Shown here: piece after piece, positions 11,651 to 24,128 of the stretch | Position numbering within the stretch: the stretch's first letter is position 1 | How the letters are laid out: every line of letters begins with the position of its first letter | DNA from: Copromyces sp. CBS 386.78 | Taxonomy: Eukaryota; Ascomycota; Sordariomycetes; Sordariales; Sordariaceae | Direction: 5' to 3' | Assembly: GCA_030685235.1 (NCBI GenBank) | Contig: MU839090.1 | Coordinates: 434,001 to 498,000, forward strand | Length of the DNA stretch: 64,000 nt | Position numbers and translations under genes: made by a program | The notes under the pieces: generated by a model | The model's database searches: none | Seen by the model: the letters and a program-made list of their open reading frames with translations, nothing else | What the model was told of the DNA's origin: nothing

Positions 11651-13475
11651 CGTGAACAGCGGGGGCTTGGGAGGTAGTGAGGAGCAACACAATAACTCGA
11701 AATGACTTTTTTCACTCTACTGCTAAAAACAAGGTGAGAAGAGTGTAAGTGGCCGTTTGCTTTGTTTCCAGAATTCCAGATGGGAAGAACCCAATCAACA
11801 TTTCTCCAAGAAACGAAGGGATGTATCTATCTTTAAAAGACGAGCCGATCTCGAATCGGATCTTGCCGCTGAGGAGTTGGTTGGCCAGACTTGGGACCAA
11901 AGCGGCCCCGAGTGCAACCAACAAACGAACTCCAAGCTACAGTCGACTAACCAAAGACAGAGGATTGGATATCATGGACTGGCATGCTTCTTCTCTCTAT
12001 CCTGCCCCGTACGGCGGATTTGCTTGCTCCCAAGGGAAACAAGATGCCGTGTCATCGAATCGGATATCAGCGGGCTTCAGTCAGAAAGAGGGGATTGGAT
12101 GGGTTCGGAAGCTGTGGTGGGGGGGGGTGACGCATGACCCGCCGCTGCCGTCCCGAGATGTTGGGGTAAAGTTGGGGTCAACTATGGGGTGCCGAGGCCC
12201 GTCGGACAGCATTTGGCGGAAATGCACTTCCACCCAGACCTTTCTCTTTTTTCTTTCTCACAACAACACTCCGATGTCGTCGCATGTTCGATTGTGATAA
12301 AGATGTCATCCCGTTATTATCTACCTGAGAACCGATAAGAGCTGAGGATGATTGGGTCGCTTTTTAGGAAAAAATCTGGCTCTCTGCTCAGTCCCGTTGT
12401 CCTCCTCACTTTGCCATCTTCCTTGCTTTGCACCAGTATACTTATCCTCATGCGCTCTATCCACGTGCTTCACTGTCATCACTAACATGCGATAGGAGAG
12501 ATGTCTGTCTGATATGATCGCCCTCTTTGTCGGAGCAGTCGCGAGTAAGCAAGTGCTGTGGACGAGATCCGGGTTTGTTCGGTCATGGGTTTTGGTCAAA
12601 TAGATCACTATCGAATACGAGGAATCAAGGGATTATCCATCAACAGTCCATGATAATCCCCAAGCCTAGGAAGCGCCACCATGGCTTGGAGTTAGCTTTG
12701 GTTTCGTCTTTCACTGTGTTCGAACTGGAGGAGTTCAATCCTACCCTACGAGGCAATCCGGAACACAACCGAAGGGGTCAACAACACCCCCATGACGCAG
12801 GGGTATGAGGCAGTCAGGGGAAGTCCAAAAGGTGCGACGTTGTCGAGACATTGCTTGGCATCTTCAAGGGGAATCGTCAGATATTGCAATTCGGCAACCG
12901 TTGCCAAAGTTACTTCGAGGAAACTTTAACCGCCCGGCACCGATATCATCAAGCCGGTATAGTTGGGATCATGGGAAACCCGCCGACTGCGGATGAAACA
13001 AGAACCCAGTGAAAAAGGCACCGGATCTTGCTTTCGTCTTAACCCTTCCCCTGTCCTGCGCCCTCAAAACGGGCTTCTACATTGTTTGGGTGGTAGATTT
13101 TACCAGGAACCATGAGCGCGATTCGGGGAAACATGTTTGGACATACGGGCATATGTTGGAATTCGAGGGAGCTTTCAGTTGAAGCTGGGTCTCAAACGCA
13201 TATCACAATGGCCGGGTAGTGCTTCAAGCGGATTAATGTGTTGCAAACTGACCGAGCTGGTCTGAACATGTTCTATAAGGTGCAAGAGCATCCGGCGAGA
13301 GAGTGGCCGATTTCTTTCCTCATTCTTATTCTCTATCAAAGCCTTAAAACGTTCTTTTCGACTTACAGCTGTGCTGTCTTTTAGCTGTACTTTCTGTATT
13401 CTCTACGTTTCATTCCAAAGATACTCTCATTCTGTACCAACACCTCGACAGTTCTTACATCCTCCAACAGTCAAA
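11651..13475. other. Intergenic region between the acyl-CoA ligase and a secreted protein
   Basis: About 1.8 kb shared by two divergent promoters. It contains a short G-run near 12119-12127 and a TATA-like TATAAGG at 13274-13280, about 200 bases before the secreted-protein start. The open frames (up to 182 codons at 11749-12297) look random. I see no gene. Confidence 0.5.
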
Positions 13476-14091
13476 ATGCAGTTCAAGTTCGCCTTCGTCT
13501 TCACTCTCCTTACCTCCGCCCTCGCTGCGCCCTGCGCAGTCGATACGCGGGACTTGAGCAAGCGGGCTCTTTCTGCCCAAAGCTACTCCCAGTTCCAAGT
13601 CTCGAGCGGCGTTGGTGGTAACGCCCTGGCCGAAGTCAAGGCAAAGTTTCCTGTAAGCCATTCCGCCCTTCTCGCTTTTCCGACGACGACCCTTCTGTAC
13701 AGCACACGTACCTAACAATTCTCGCAAACAGATTGACGAACACAACCTAGCCTCCGTCTCCGACGCCGACCTGGCCATCATCAAAGCCGCGCGCCAGACG
13801 GCCGAGAACGCCGAGACCGAGGCGGGCGGCTTCAACGAGGCCATCAAGGCTGCCGGCGGCACCAAGACTACGGCCGGCGCGGCCCTCCAGGTCGGCAAGA
13901 TCAAGAACAAAGTCCTCAAGCTCAAGCTCTTCACCCTCGCCCAGCAGATCGAGCAGGCTAAGGGGGGCAAGGACAACTCGGCCAAGATCGCCGAGGAGAC
14001 CAAGAAGCTCAACAAGAACATTGAGCTCGACAAGGCGGCTGCCGGCAAGAAGAGCACCAGTGTTAACTTCCAGGGTACTAGCCAGCCTTAA
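13476..14091 (+). CDS. Small secreted protein with Kex2-type site
   Basis: Two exons, 13476-13652 and 13732-14091, encode 178 residues. Residues 1-18 form a clear signal peptide (hydrophobic core FAFVFTLLTSALA), followed by a short pro-segment ending in LSKR at about residue 31, a probable Kex2-like cleavage site. The mature part has no cysteine and is rich in Ala, Lys and Glu. It carries the block YSQFQVSSGVGGNALAEV and then long predicted helices (IIKAARQTAENAETEAGGF and later Lys-rich stretches). I recognise this as a family of small secreted proteins common in filamentous fungi and of unknown function. I do not call it an effector. The mature protein is basic and probably helical. Confidence 0.85.
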
Positions 14092-17000
14092 ATTGGTGGT
14101 CGATGACTACCATGAGAGCTGAACAGAACGGAGGAAAGCGTATCTACTGGGATCATAGTCCCTGTGCAGAGAGAGGTACCGATGCCCAGTGGGTAGCGTG
14201 GAGTGGAAAGTGTTCTTTCTGGGATGGGACAAATAAAATAATACTAGTGTTGGGTTCATATCGTTTTCCCTCCATCTCTCCACCGGTTATCGGTGACAGT
14301 GCGTTGTGTCGTGATGTTAAGCATCAACCTTAGAAAAGCAATCGGTCGCAGTTACTACCTAGAGATAGTATTCCGGCCGTCGCCAAAGGTGCTTGAAGGG
14401 ATGCCTTCCTTGACACAGCGGCCCCGAGTCCCGTGCTCTTGCGTATCATTCAAATTCATCTCTCTTGGTGTGTCTTAGGGAAAGAGCGAACGCCGGAGAC
14501 TTGATAACAAGTTCCATCCCGGCTTCCGGCGCCATACCGCTTGGAAGGCGCACCCAAGTGGATGTTCTTGCCCACTCAAGTTCAACCGACTGTCAACATC
14601 CTCGCAAAATCTTATCCCTATACTCCCTCACATCTTCTTGACAACTGAAGCTGAAGAGATCACCAAATCGTGGAACATCTCCACCTGCATTACAGCATAC
14701 GGCGACACTCAGCCTGGAGTCCGCGCTTTGGATGTCGCGCAGAGGTACCAAACTCCGTTGTTGTTCTCCCAATCTACAAGCACCTGATCCGACTGACTTG
14801 CGACGAAATTTCAGCGGCGGAAAAGAACACAACAACCATGTGTCTACAGAAATTGCAGGGACCGACCGACAGTGATCAGAAAGACGACTGAGGGTTGGCT
14901 ACCTTTGGAAAGAATGGGCTGTGGAGGTACATCGTTCGCCGCTCCAACGTTTAGACATGTCGTTCGTGTCGGTGAGTACTCAAAATGTGACCATGTCAAT
15001 GTGGCATTTATAGCAACCCATTGATTGAATTCGGTGAAAGATGGTGTATAGCTCTCAAAGCCTGGGAATACATATGACCATGGATGTAGGGTAGACAAGG
15101 TAAGGATAAACCCATTGGCCAATCCTAATCTCCAAGATCATCCATTGCCATATCTCAGTACTACACCGCCTAGAGGATGTAACATCCCATCATCAGAGCC
15201 CACCTGTGTGCTCTGCATACGATCCAGAAGAGAACTGATGTATGCAATGCACGATACTTTTATAGTAACACTCGCCTGGATGTTGACGAGGTTTTAGACT
15301 ACCGACGCTACCTACCACCTAGTCTAACTAATGTAGTCGTAGTACCCCCCTTGACTGCACGTCAATCTGTTTTAACACTACCCTGGATCACCGAATCGGA
15401 AGTCTGGAATGGTTTACCCGTCACACCTCCCATTTCCCCTTGATCATGAGACATACATGCGTTTCCTGGCATACAACAACAACAACAACAACAACAGTTT
15501 AAAGAACGTGGTACAAGAGATAGCGTATGTCAACGAACCACATCTTCGGTGCCTTTTGTTGCTACACACCCATGTTGGACAAGGTCATACCTACTCGGAT
15601 CCAAGGCAGATGGACAGTAAAAGGTATGAAGGCTCCAAAGACCCCTCGTGCGTGCAGTCATAAGGTCGATGCTAGGTCAGTAAAGGTCCAGTCCTCCTGC
15701 TTGCCCAAATAAGTGCGACATAAGCCGTCTCCAACGACATCAACTGCTGTCAAACATTGGTCAATCGTTCAACAACCTCTCGCAACTTTCTCCCTTCCCA
15801 TTGTCCGGCAAATAAAAAGCCGCCTTGTGCTCAAAGTGAGACAGTCAATGGCTGAGGGAGACAAGCAAATAGCGAGAAAAGGTACGTTCTCTGAGAGAAG
15901 TATGGGGCGGGAACCAATACTGATAGTGAAGCTGAAGTAGATTAACAGAAGATCAAGCTCATCATGGCCGATAAGCCCTGTGACCACCACGCGACACACG
16001 GGTGCAGGGCGGTAGTTCCGGGGATCCAGAGTCTATGCGCAAACTGCGCGAAGGGGAATTGTTAAGGGGGGACAGGGGGAAAGGGGGAGAAAAGCTGCAC
16101 TATCGGAAATTTCGAGAGCCCACCGAAGCCATAAACAATCAGACGCGAAGTAACGGAGGAGAATCGAAAGCACAACAAGGAGAAATGGAGAAACTTTGTC
16201 AGGAAGCGAAGGCGCCGCTGTTTTATTCATCGTGATGGGCACAGCGCGTCGGATTAATGGGAGGGAAGAAATGAAAAGACAGAAAGAAGTATTTGCTGCA
16301 GAAGCGTTCGAGAGCAATGGGTGTCAGACATTGTACAGACAGCTGAGGTTGGAAGCGGCGTCGTCCGTGTACCTATGTAATATCCCCAATGAGGCTGATC
16401 GGATAGACACGAAAGAACGATCGACGACGTTAGTTGCGGAGTCATCGGCCTTCCCACCCCAAGTCTACGTCTGTGACATGGAGATTATCATTACCCGTGA
16501 CGAGCTGATCCATGATAGGCAGGGAGGGGGACTACATTGAGACAAGGTTTCAAAAAGCCTATTCTAGCGTGCATCGGTATTTCCTCCTCGACATAGGGCT
16601 GAACACGATGTTACACACATGAAACAAGAGGCAGAGACTGGTTACGCCAGTCGGGACAAGACAGTGTTTTATCGCAACATTCATATGGTGACACGGGTGG
16701 ATCATCCAGTTCTTGACTTTATATCCCATTCCATTTTCGGCGGCACATAATCGCATGCGACATAAATTTGCCTTGTCGTCGTCGTGCGACATGAAACCTT
16801 TCTCTATATAGACACCATTCCATTTTCTCCACCTCGACGCCGTTGGCTTAGTAGGTCTTACACACCCACTTAGCCGGTGCCTGGTGCCGAGTTCCCTTGT
16901 TTCTCTAAAAGCCTTTCTAAGAATATGCCAACCAGTAGCCCCAATGAAAAAAATGTTTGAGGATAAAGGAATAATATCAAGAAGGTTTTTGAGTTGCCCA

Positions 17001-17262
17001 GTATGTTGTGGTATCAAACAAAGAAATCCTTTTCTGCCGCCAAAGAAGCCTCAAGCCATTGTAACACCACCCCCATTGTTTTGCTGTTCAAGAATCAAAG
17101 ATACGGGTATCATCCGTCGAGTAATCAGAATCGAAAGTCCAAAAAGTAGCACCAGAAAAAAGAAAGAAATTCGGATGCGGTCGTTAAATCACGCTCCAGT
17201 GAATGGCGCGTAGATGATGTTGATGATGTACGTGACCCAGTCACAAGACTAGATCAAGACAT
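14092..17262. other. Gene-poor stretch
   Basis: About 3.2 kb without a supportable gene on either strand. All open frames are below 155 codons, overlap in conflicting frames and lack family resemblance or plausible splice continuity. It contains one trinucleotide microsatellite at 15473-15496. It has no RIP-like base composition. The first few hundred bases should be the 3' region of the secreted-protein gene, and the last few hundred that of the GPI-protein gene. Confidence 0.5.
15473..15496. repeat. (ACA)8 microsatellite
   Basis: Eight uninterrupted ACA units lie in non-coding DNA. This is seen directly in the sequence. Confidence 0.95.
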
Positions 17263-17775
17263 TTAAGCCAAAAGAGCGGCGCCCAAGGCAACGACACCCA
17301 TCAAGAGGCCAGACTGAGCGGCAAGGCCAGCAGCACCACCGGTGACGGGGGCAGAAGGGCTGGCGGGCTGGCTGGCAGTGACGATGGCGCTCTGGGTCTG
17401 GGTGATGAAGGCCGAGGTGAGAGGCGCGCTGGCGGTAGGACCAGCGAGAGTGGTCGAGTTGACCTGGGGGAAGGACCAGGACAGAGTAGATGAAGAGCTG
17501 GTGCTGGGGATGACGACGATCGAGCTGGAAGAGGTGGTCTCAACCGGGGCCGCCGACGAGGTGGTGAGAACGACGCTGGAAGTCTCGATGGAGCTGGTGC
17601 TAGTGCTGGTAGCAGGAGCGTTGCCGGGGCAGTTGGAGACGGTGGGGTCGCAGGAGGTGATGGTGACGGTCAAAGTCATGGTGGCAGTGGAGGTCATGGT
17701 GCTGTCGGCGGCTTCCTGGGCGGCAACCAGAGAGAGGCCAGTGGCCAAGACGGTGAGGATGCTCTTGAACTGCAT
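17263..17775 (-). CDS. GPI-anchored Ser/Thr-rich cell-wall protein
   Basis: A single exon of 170 residues. Residues 1-19 are a signal peptide (MQFKSILTVLATGLSLVAA). The rest is dominated by Ser, Thr, Ala and Val, a likely heavily O-mannosylated stalk. It has one short cysteine pair segment (TSCDPTVSNCPG, near residue 40) and one N-glycosylation sequon in the QVNSTTL stretch. The C-terminus is a small-residue region followed by a hydrophobic tail (GLLMGVVALGAALLA), the layout of a GPI attachment signal. No catalytic domain is visible. It is probably a structural or adhesive wall protein. The start at 17775 is the only ATG giving a signal peptide. The frame stays open upstream of it, but that extension would bury the signal. 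Confidence 0.87.
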   Translation of the reverse strand: MQFKSILTVLATGLSLVAAQEAADSTMTSTATMTLTVTITSCDPTVSNCPGNAPATSTSTSSIETSSVVLTTSSAAPVETTSSSSIVVIPSTSSSSTLSWSFPQVNSTTLAGPTASAPLTSAFITQTQSAIVTASQPASPSAPVTGGAAGLAAQSGLLMGVVALGAALLA

Positions 17776-19700
17776 TTTGAAGATGTTTGTTTGTGTGAAG
17801 GTTCTGTTGTTGTGTTTGTTGTAAGGCTGATGAGCTGTTTCGATGAGGCCGGCCTTGAAATGTCGAGGGACGTGGAGAGAGTAGATCCTCGGGATTTGAC
17901 TCGTTGATGTTTGTGATGTGCTGTAAAGGAGCGTGGGGCTGAAGCCGGAGCAACTAGCAAGAGACGGGAATGTGAGGATTGCTGGGATAGCGGTGGTTGA
18001 AGGGGAAAGAAAGCAGGAAGATCGAGGAGCGGCATAAACTGGGGAAAGAGGTGGGAACGGACCCTTTTGAATCAACCGATGGTCCCTTCCAAGGGCAGTT
18101 TCCCAACGGGACGCTTCCATGGACAGAGCCGATGAGCTAAATTGGCTTCGTTCCACGAGTTCCTTGACACCATTGGTCAGCCCCTGCCGCTGGGAGGAAA
18201 AAGACCGTCACACTCTGTGCCTGGCACTCACCGTCGGCGGAGCCTGACAAGCCTGGGCCCGCCTGCCGCGGGATTGGGGGACCGCAATAAAATTGGATTC
18301 AAAGGCAAACCATCGAATAACAAACAGTTCTTTCAAAGAGATGACAGGGATTCCCATCCTGTTGCCAGCTTGCCCCGGGCATCGCCACCTCCCCTGTCCC
18401 TTGTTGGACGTCGAAGCCGAACGATGTTGGAAGGAAGGCCGAGCGAACACGCAAACCGCTCAACCAGCGGAATCGCAAAAGGCGGGAACAATGATCCCTG
18501 TCAGGTACCCTGCCGCATGCGACGTCGGTGCCGTCTGATTGGCTGGTACCTGAATATCTGCAACGAACAGAGTGGAGCGGGCAAACCCATCGGCCACTGA
18601 GACACCCGCACCACAACCCACCAAATCCAGCACACCATCCACCCACATCATGGCCCGTGTCCACCATCCAATTCAATTCTACTGCTGGCGATCCGGCCTC
18701 TTCCCTGACCATCGCAAATTACCAAAATGAATGCCGGATATGGTTTTCTTGCTGACTGGCCGTGCCAACCACTTGGCATGCGCCGGCCAGGCTCTCGCCA
18801 GGTTCTCTTGCATTGCATCCAGCAGCCCCAAATTCCCAAGCGAGCCTACGATCCTTTGGTAAAAGAGTTTTTATTTTGGGTCCCCGGATGCGGTGAGGTT
18901 GCAGCCGGCTCAGAGGACTCAACTGGAAACTTGGAAAACATGTTGGTTACCGCTACGGTCGCCAGCCCTGCGAGAGAGTGACCGTCAAGGTATTGGAATG
19001 GAGACAAGGCATCTTTCACCATTGTATGCGTGCCACGTCGGATGTCACCCGCATGCTTGCTGCCGTGCTGTCGTCCTCCTGTCGTCCACGCATTCGCAGC
19101 AGGATCAGACCCCATGCGCGGAGTGCGCCGCCAGAGTTTGCCTACAACTACATGACACCATAAATGGCAAGCCGAGGAAAAAGAGAAAAAGGACTCCCAT
19201 GTATGGGGTGGGCGGTGACCGTCTCAGCCGTTCTTATACCCTGATATCGCCTAGAGATACCGGTAATGACAGGATGCTTGGTGTTTCCACCTTTCTCAGA
19301 GCTGGCAATAGCCTTGCAATTCGCTTGGGTATCTCAGGAAATGACGCGCGTTGATTGCAGAATTGGGGACACGGCATAAACTGCAAGGGAGAATAACCCT
19401 CTTTGTCAAAAGCGGGGAGACCTGGGACACGATTTGAAGACATTCCAGAATTTGGAAGAAGGATTCGGCCTTCCGACCCATGATTTGCTCCTTCTCGTAT
19501 CTGACGTTTCCTGTGTTACTGCGTCGGACAGCGCTTGTGGTACCTTTAAATCTCCAAAGATGCAGCCCCAAAGTTTGCGCTCAAGGACTCGGTAGACGGA
19601 ATGGTACAGTACAAAAAGAGTCAAAGGAAGAAGAGAGAAAAAAAGCGGACAGCTTCCCTTGGATAAAAAGTAGAAGCTGTAGACCTGTAAAAGAAAGTGC
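17776..19700. other. Intergenic region upstream of the GPI protein
   Basis: About 1.9 kb between the GPI-protein start and the tRNA-Ser terminator. Several open frames of 60-150 codons occur on both strands in conflicting frames, and none is convincing. The first 150 bases (T/G-rich on the plus strand) look like the C/A-rich leader of the leftward GPI gene. Confidence 0.5.
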
Positions 19701-19705
19701 AAAAA
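19701..19705 (-). terminator. Pol III T-run terminator of tRNA-Ser
   Basis: Five A on the plus strand make TTTTT on the transcribed strand, about 12 bases past the tRNA 3' end. This is the usual RNA polymerase III stop. Confidence 0.8.
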
Positions 19706-19716
19706 GAAGAATGTGC

Positions 19717-19814
19717 CGACGCGAGCAGGATTTGAACCTGCGCCTCCGAAGAGATTTGATATGTTCGAATGACAAGTTCGAGTCAAACACCTTAGGCCAC
19801 TCGGTCATCGCGCC
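19717..19814 (-). tRNA. tRNA-Ser(CGA), with intron
   Basis: Read on the minus strand, all arms fold. The acceptor GGCGCGA pairs with TCGCGTC (one G-T pair) and has discriminator G. The D-stem is ACC/GGT and the anticodon stem TTTGA/TCAAA. A type II variable arm (CTC-TTCG-GAG) is followed by the T-arm GCAGG-TTCAAAT-CCTGC. The anticodon loop is interrupted after position 37 by a 16-base intron whose TTCG can pair with the anticodon region CGAA, as in classical tRNA introns. The anticodon CGA, the long variable arm and the G discriminator all indicate serine rather than leucine. The mature length would be 82 bases. Confidence 0.95.
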
Positions 19815-20876
19815 AATGGAATGTTGGATACTAAGCTCGACACGTTTTGGTTCCTATATGGTCTAACGCTTGGGGTCACAGCTCAATACCTCCCCGCTTT
19901 CATTGTAATGCATCCACAAGATATTAAGCTCTGTTCACCATTTTCTTTGAGGAACAAAACTACAAAAAGATCAATTGACCAAATTGACAACGGAGAACAT
20001 CTATGGAGCGTAGGGGAGTCCCATAGGGATGGAATGATGCGCAAGCTGATCACCTGCAAAAGACCAAGAGTACCAACCCAACCCTCCCCCTCTTCCAAGT
20101 CTTCCGTGCATCTTGAACAACCAACCGACCAACAATCCGAACTAGCAAAGCAAGTGGCAAACCGCAAGCATCACATCCTTTTCTTCGCTTTTACCAAAAC
20201 CATTGATCATCGAAGAATGAAAACTCTGCAAAATGCAACCTCAACCAGGTTTACCTAAAGTGGTTGTCTTCGCCGCTGTTCCCCACGGCCCACACACCCA
20301 TCAACATGATGATGATGATGATGATTGTCTTTGCCGCGCACTGTTTGCAGGATCTTTGCTGTTACTTAGTCAGCTTGTGAGCGTCGTACTCGCGATCGAT
20401 CGTTGGTGAAATCCGAAAATGTACCTACGCGAGCTACGCTGCTCAAGTGGAAGAAGTACACGTGTAGTAAGCAGAAGGCAGGCACACCGAATGAAGATCA
20501 AGGCCTCCTCGAGAGACTCGGTACCGAAAAGCCGGCAAAGCGGTCGGGCGGTCCGACGACGGAAGAGCCACGCCGCACCGCTTTATCAAGTATATACGCA
20601 CAAAGCAATTCAAAGAAGATGGCTTTGAACGTGTGAACAAGACGAGGGGTCTAAAGGGATACGAGCATCACTCCGGGTTCCTGAACAAACAAAGACGTTA
20701 CACAGTACAGCAAGGAACAAAATATCCCATTGAGCATCTGTCTTTGAGAAGTGTACTGCTTGATGCCTTGGTTTCCGAACGAAACAATAAACGCCCAATA
20801 TGTATTATGTATGGCTGGTAATAACTCAAACACGCGCTGTCCCGTGGGCGAGAAGCATTTAGAACATCACAAAAAC
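19815..20876. other. Intergenic region between tRNA-Ser and COG4
   Basis: About 1.1 kb with no supportable gene. It contains a short trinucleotide repeat at 20306-20325 and presumably the COG4 3'-UTR at its right end. Confidence 0.5.
20306..20325. repeat. (ATG)n microsatellite
   Basis: Six and two-thirds ATG units lie in non-coding DNA, seen directly. Confidence 0.9.
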
Positions 20877-23640
20877 CTACGCCACCCTAACAATCGTCCT
20901 CGCCTTCCTCCTCTCATCCTCACTAAGCACCCATAACATCCCATCCTCCCCATCCTCGCCCGCCGCCCCATCCGTAACAATGAGCTCCTCCCACTCCTCA
21001 TCCTCCATATTCGCCACCATCAATATCTGCAACGTGCGTCCAAACACCTCGCGCACCGCATAGTTGCCCTTGCTGATGGTACCAATAATCCCGCTAAAAT
21101 CTCTCTCCATCCTGATGGCACCGTACGGGCTCGCTCCCCTAGTCTGCGAGCCCGCGTAGTTCCATACGCGCTTCTCCAGCCAGCGAGCCAGGTGCTGCGC
21201 CGTGTAGTCCAGGACCGTGCTGAAAGTCTTGGGCGTCATGAGGCGCGCAATCGGCTTCATGAGGGCGTCCCAGCCCTCCTCGAAGCGGCGCGTCACCTGC
21301 TCGAGCACGTCATCCTCGTTTTCATCGTTCGCAGCGCACAGATCGAGGAGCTCTTCCTCGGTCATGGTGTAGTCGGCATCGCGGAAGGTGTCGGAGAGAA
21401 TGGGGCGCAGACGGGGGCGGACGACTTGGCTGAAGAGGACCTTAATGCCTTCGCTTAGTAGTTCCGTCGCCTTGGCTGTGAATGAGTGGTGGAGGTTGTT
21501 TAGGCGGGTGGTCACTTCTTTGAGGTCGTTCTTGAACGGGAAGGAGTTCCTGAGGGAGCTGGCCTGCGAGGGAGCTCCGGTGCCGCCGTTGACTGATTGT
21601 TCTCCTGGAGTCAAGATGCCGGAAATGATGCGGGTGAGGTATTCCTCGGCCATGTCGAGACTGTTGATGAGTACGATGAACTGGATAATCTTGTCTTCTG
21701 GTGGGAATCCGCCTTGGATCGCAGGCTTGGGGTAGCACTCATCGCGCATCTTGCGCTGGATCATACCGACAAAGTCCGAGCCCAATAAGCTCGATATTGT
21801 AGGAAGAACAGAGTCTATAACCCCTCTCTGAGACGTAGAGATGGATCTGATGATCACGGTGTTCGCGATGTACATGACATCTTCCACTGCCGAGATGATA
21901 AATGGTGGGCTGCAGTCGATGGGTTTGCTCATCCTCAAGGATAGTCCGGTCGGCCATTCATCTAGCTGGAATGCTTTCTCAACAGACCGCCGGAAGAAGA
22001 AAGTGGTTAGAACATTATATGGCAGAACAAGCTTGCCTGAAACCTTTCGGCTCAGGTTGGACTTGGTGAGCACCTCGGGCGTGGTTAATGGTGTGTCTTC
22101 TGGAACGCCAGACTCCTGTGACAAACTGAAGTCAGCTACGGCTTCTCAGTTAACAGCATGGTGCAAGACTTACCATGCACTTTTGGGCAAGAAGATGGGA
22201 GTAGGCAGACCACCTGCTTAGCATGATGGCGATCTCGCTGAGCAGGGCATCCACCTCCCTCATGCTAACACCCTCATCTTCGCTGCTGCGGCCATCGGTG
22301 CCGGGAGCAGGCGAGTTCAGACGTGGCGGAGCTCCAAATCCACGATTCTGTGGTAGGAAACTCTGCACCAGGAACGAAAACGGATAACTCTTCACATCTG
22401 TCAAGGCGCGATCGACACCACGCTCATCACTCCAAGAGTCCACGATGATGCCGCCTTGCACATCTGCCTCGCCTTGCAAGCGCTCAATAACCTTGATCAT
22501 CTTGCCCCCTCCATAGTGCCTCTCCACCAACCCGCCATGGCCGTCCACGATCTGAGTGATATGCCCAAACAGCAGATTCAACGCATTGGCGTAGAATATG
22601 CCATCCTTCTTCGGCCTCAGGGTCGCCGGAGCATTAGCATCAGCCCCTCCCAACGCCCCAACACCATCTTTCAGTATCGCCCTCGCCCTATCCGCCACGC
22701 CCTGGCAAACATACTGCCCGTACGCATCCAGTCCAACATCCCCCCTTCCGATCAACGGGAAAAGCTTGAAGAACCGCGTAATCTTGGCCGGATCATCCTC
22801 CTTCGCCGCCTTCCAAAACTCCCTCAAGAATAACACGCACAAGCTCTCCCTGGCATTCTCCAGCGTCACCCACGGTGCATCAGGCACCTCAACAGTCGGT
22901 ACCACCGCCGCCGCAAACCCGCTTCTCACAATCTCCTCCGGCACGCGGGCCGCTCTGGCAATATACCCCGCGGCAGCCTCCCAGTCCTGCGGAGCACCCA
23001 TACTGCCCACCACACCCGCCACGCACGCCTTCAGCTCCGCCACCAGCTCAACCACGCGCAGGGTATCCTCGACGCGCTGCTTCTCGAGGTCGAGCTGGCG
23101 CACGCGGCTGGACAGGTGGGAGGCGGTGTCGGCGGCGCCGGCCAGCATGTTGTTGCTGACGGAGCGGGCGGCGATCACCTGGGAGCCGAGGCCGGCGCGC
23201 AGGTTGTCGAGACGTGAGAGCGAGCGGGCGAGGTCCTGGTGGGAGGCGAGGACGAAGGATAAGCGGGTCGTCAGGGACGATTCGCGGGCGTGGAGGGCGG
23301 AGAGGGCGGCGCGGATGTCGGATGAGGACGAGGCGGTACGGAGGGCCGCGAGGGCCGGGTCTGCTGCTGCTGCTGCTGCTGTGTTCGGATCATTGGTACC
23401 GCCATCTTGGGGGTTGGTGATGCTCCTTATTGGCAGGGAGAGCGAGAGCGGTGCTATCTTATCGTGGGATTTGTTCGTAGCGTTCGCCGTGGTGCTTAAG
23501 GAGGGATTCGTGATATTATTGCGGATGGCGCCAGTTGTTGGGGTACCTCTAGCTGCTGTGGCTGCTGTACTTGTTGGAGCCGTGGAGGGCATCTTCGACG
23601 ACGAAGCAGTGGTATCGACGCCATTGGAGGGGGCAGACAT
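20877..23640 (-). CDS. COG4: Conserved oligomeric Golgi complex subunit 4
   Basis: Cog4 belongs to the COG tethering complex, which captures retrograde vesicles at the Golgi. It contacts the SNARE machinery. The two exons are 23640-22174 and 22115-20877, with a 58-base intron, giving 901 residues. Residues 1-110 are Ser/Thr/Ala-rich, with a poly-Ala run (residues about 88-93) encoded by GCA repeats. This extension is longer than in yeast. A helical and coiled region follows (ALHARESSLTTRLSFVLASH, then LSSRVRQLDLEKQRVEDTLR). Then come the COG4 core (PAKITRFFKLFPLIGRGDVG, LNLLFGHITQIVDGHGGLVE) and the C-terminal helical bundle (KPIARLMTPKTFSTVLDYTA). Both exons are in phase 0 at the junction. 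Confidence 0.93.
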
Positions 23641-24128
23641 CGGTATTGCCGTGTGGACGCTGGCAACGCATCGCTGCTTTGCACTTGATGCCCTGCGTGG
23701 TGGTCGTGTAAGTTTGGGCTTCGGTGTTTCGAAGCTATAAAGGTGGTGAAGGACGTCGAGGCTCTAGCGGCGGGTGCCCCTGCAGCGGGGCTCAAATCAC
23801 CGCCTTGTCGTCTGTGGTGGCACGCCTGCAGTGACCATCTGTCCCTCCCCTGCCGGGCTCCCAGCGCCGGCCACTACCACAACAGTTGACGATACCCCTG
23901 AATCTTGGGAGATACCGCGAGACACTTCGTATGAAGCAGATACGTCTGTTGAATAAACACCAGATGTATCCAAACCTGGCCATTCAAAGGCCGATGGTAT
24001 ATTACTATTTAAATCCAATGTTGTAGTGTATGTATAAATTCATCACGAACGCCTGGGACGTGGTCACCTTTACCATGTACCCACTTTATCTAGTCTAAGT
24101 CAACTCGCCTTTCTTGCTTACACCGGCC
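23641..24128. other. Intergenic spacer between PMR1 and COG4
   Basis: A 490-base gap between two leftward genes. It holds the PMR1 3'-UTR and the COG4 promoter. No other feature is seen. Confidence 0.5.

Noticed and set aside
10758..11705. 315-codon plus-strand frame
   Set aside because: Antisense to the acyl-CoA ligase exons and introns, with no recognisable content.
22598..23740. 380-codon plus-strand frame
   Set aside because: Lies fully opposite COG4 exon 1, whose protein is clearly conserved; a composition shadow rich in Ser, Arg and Ala.
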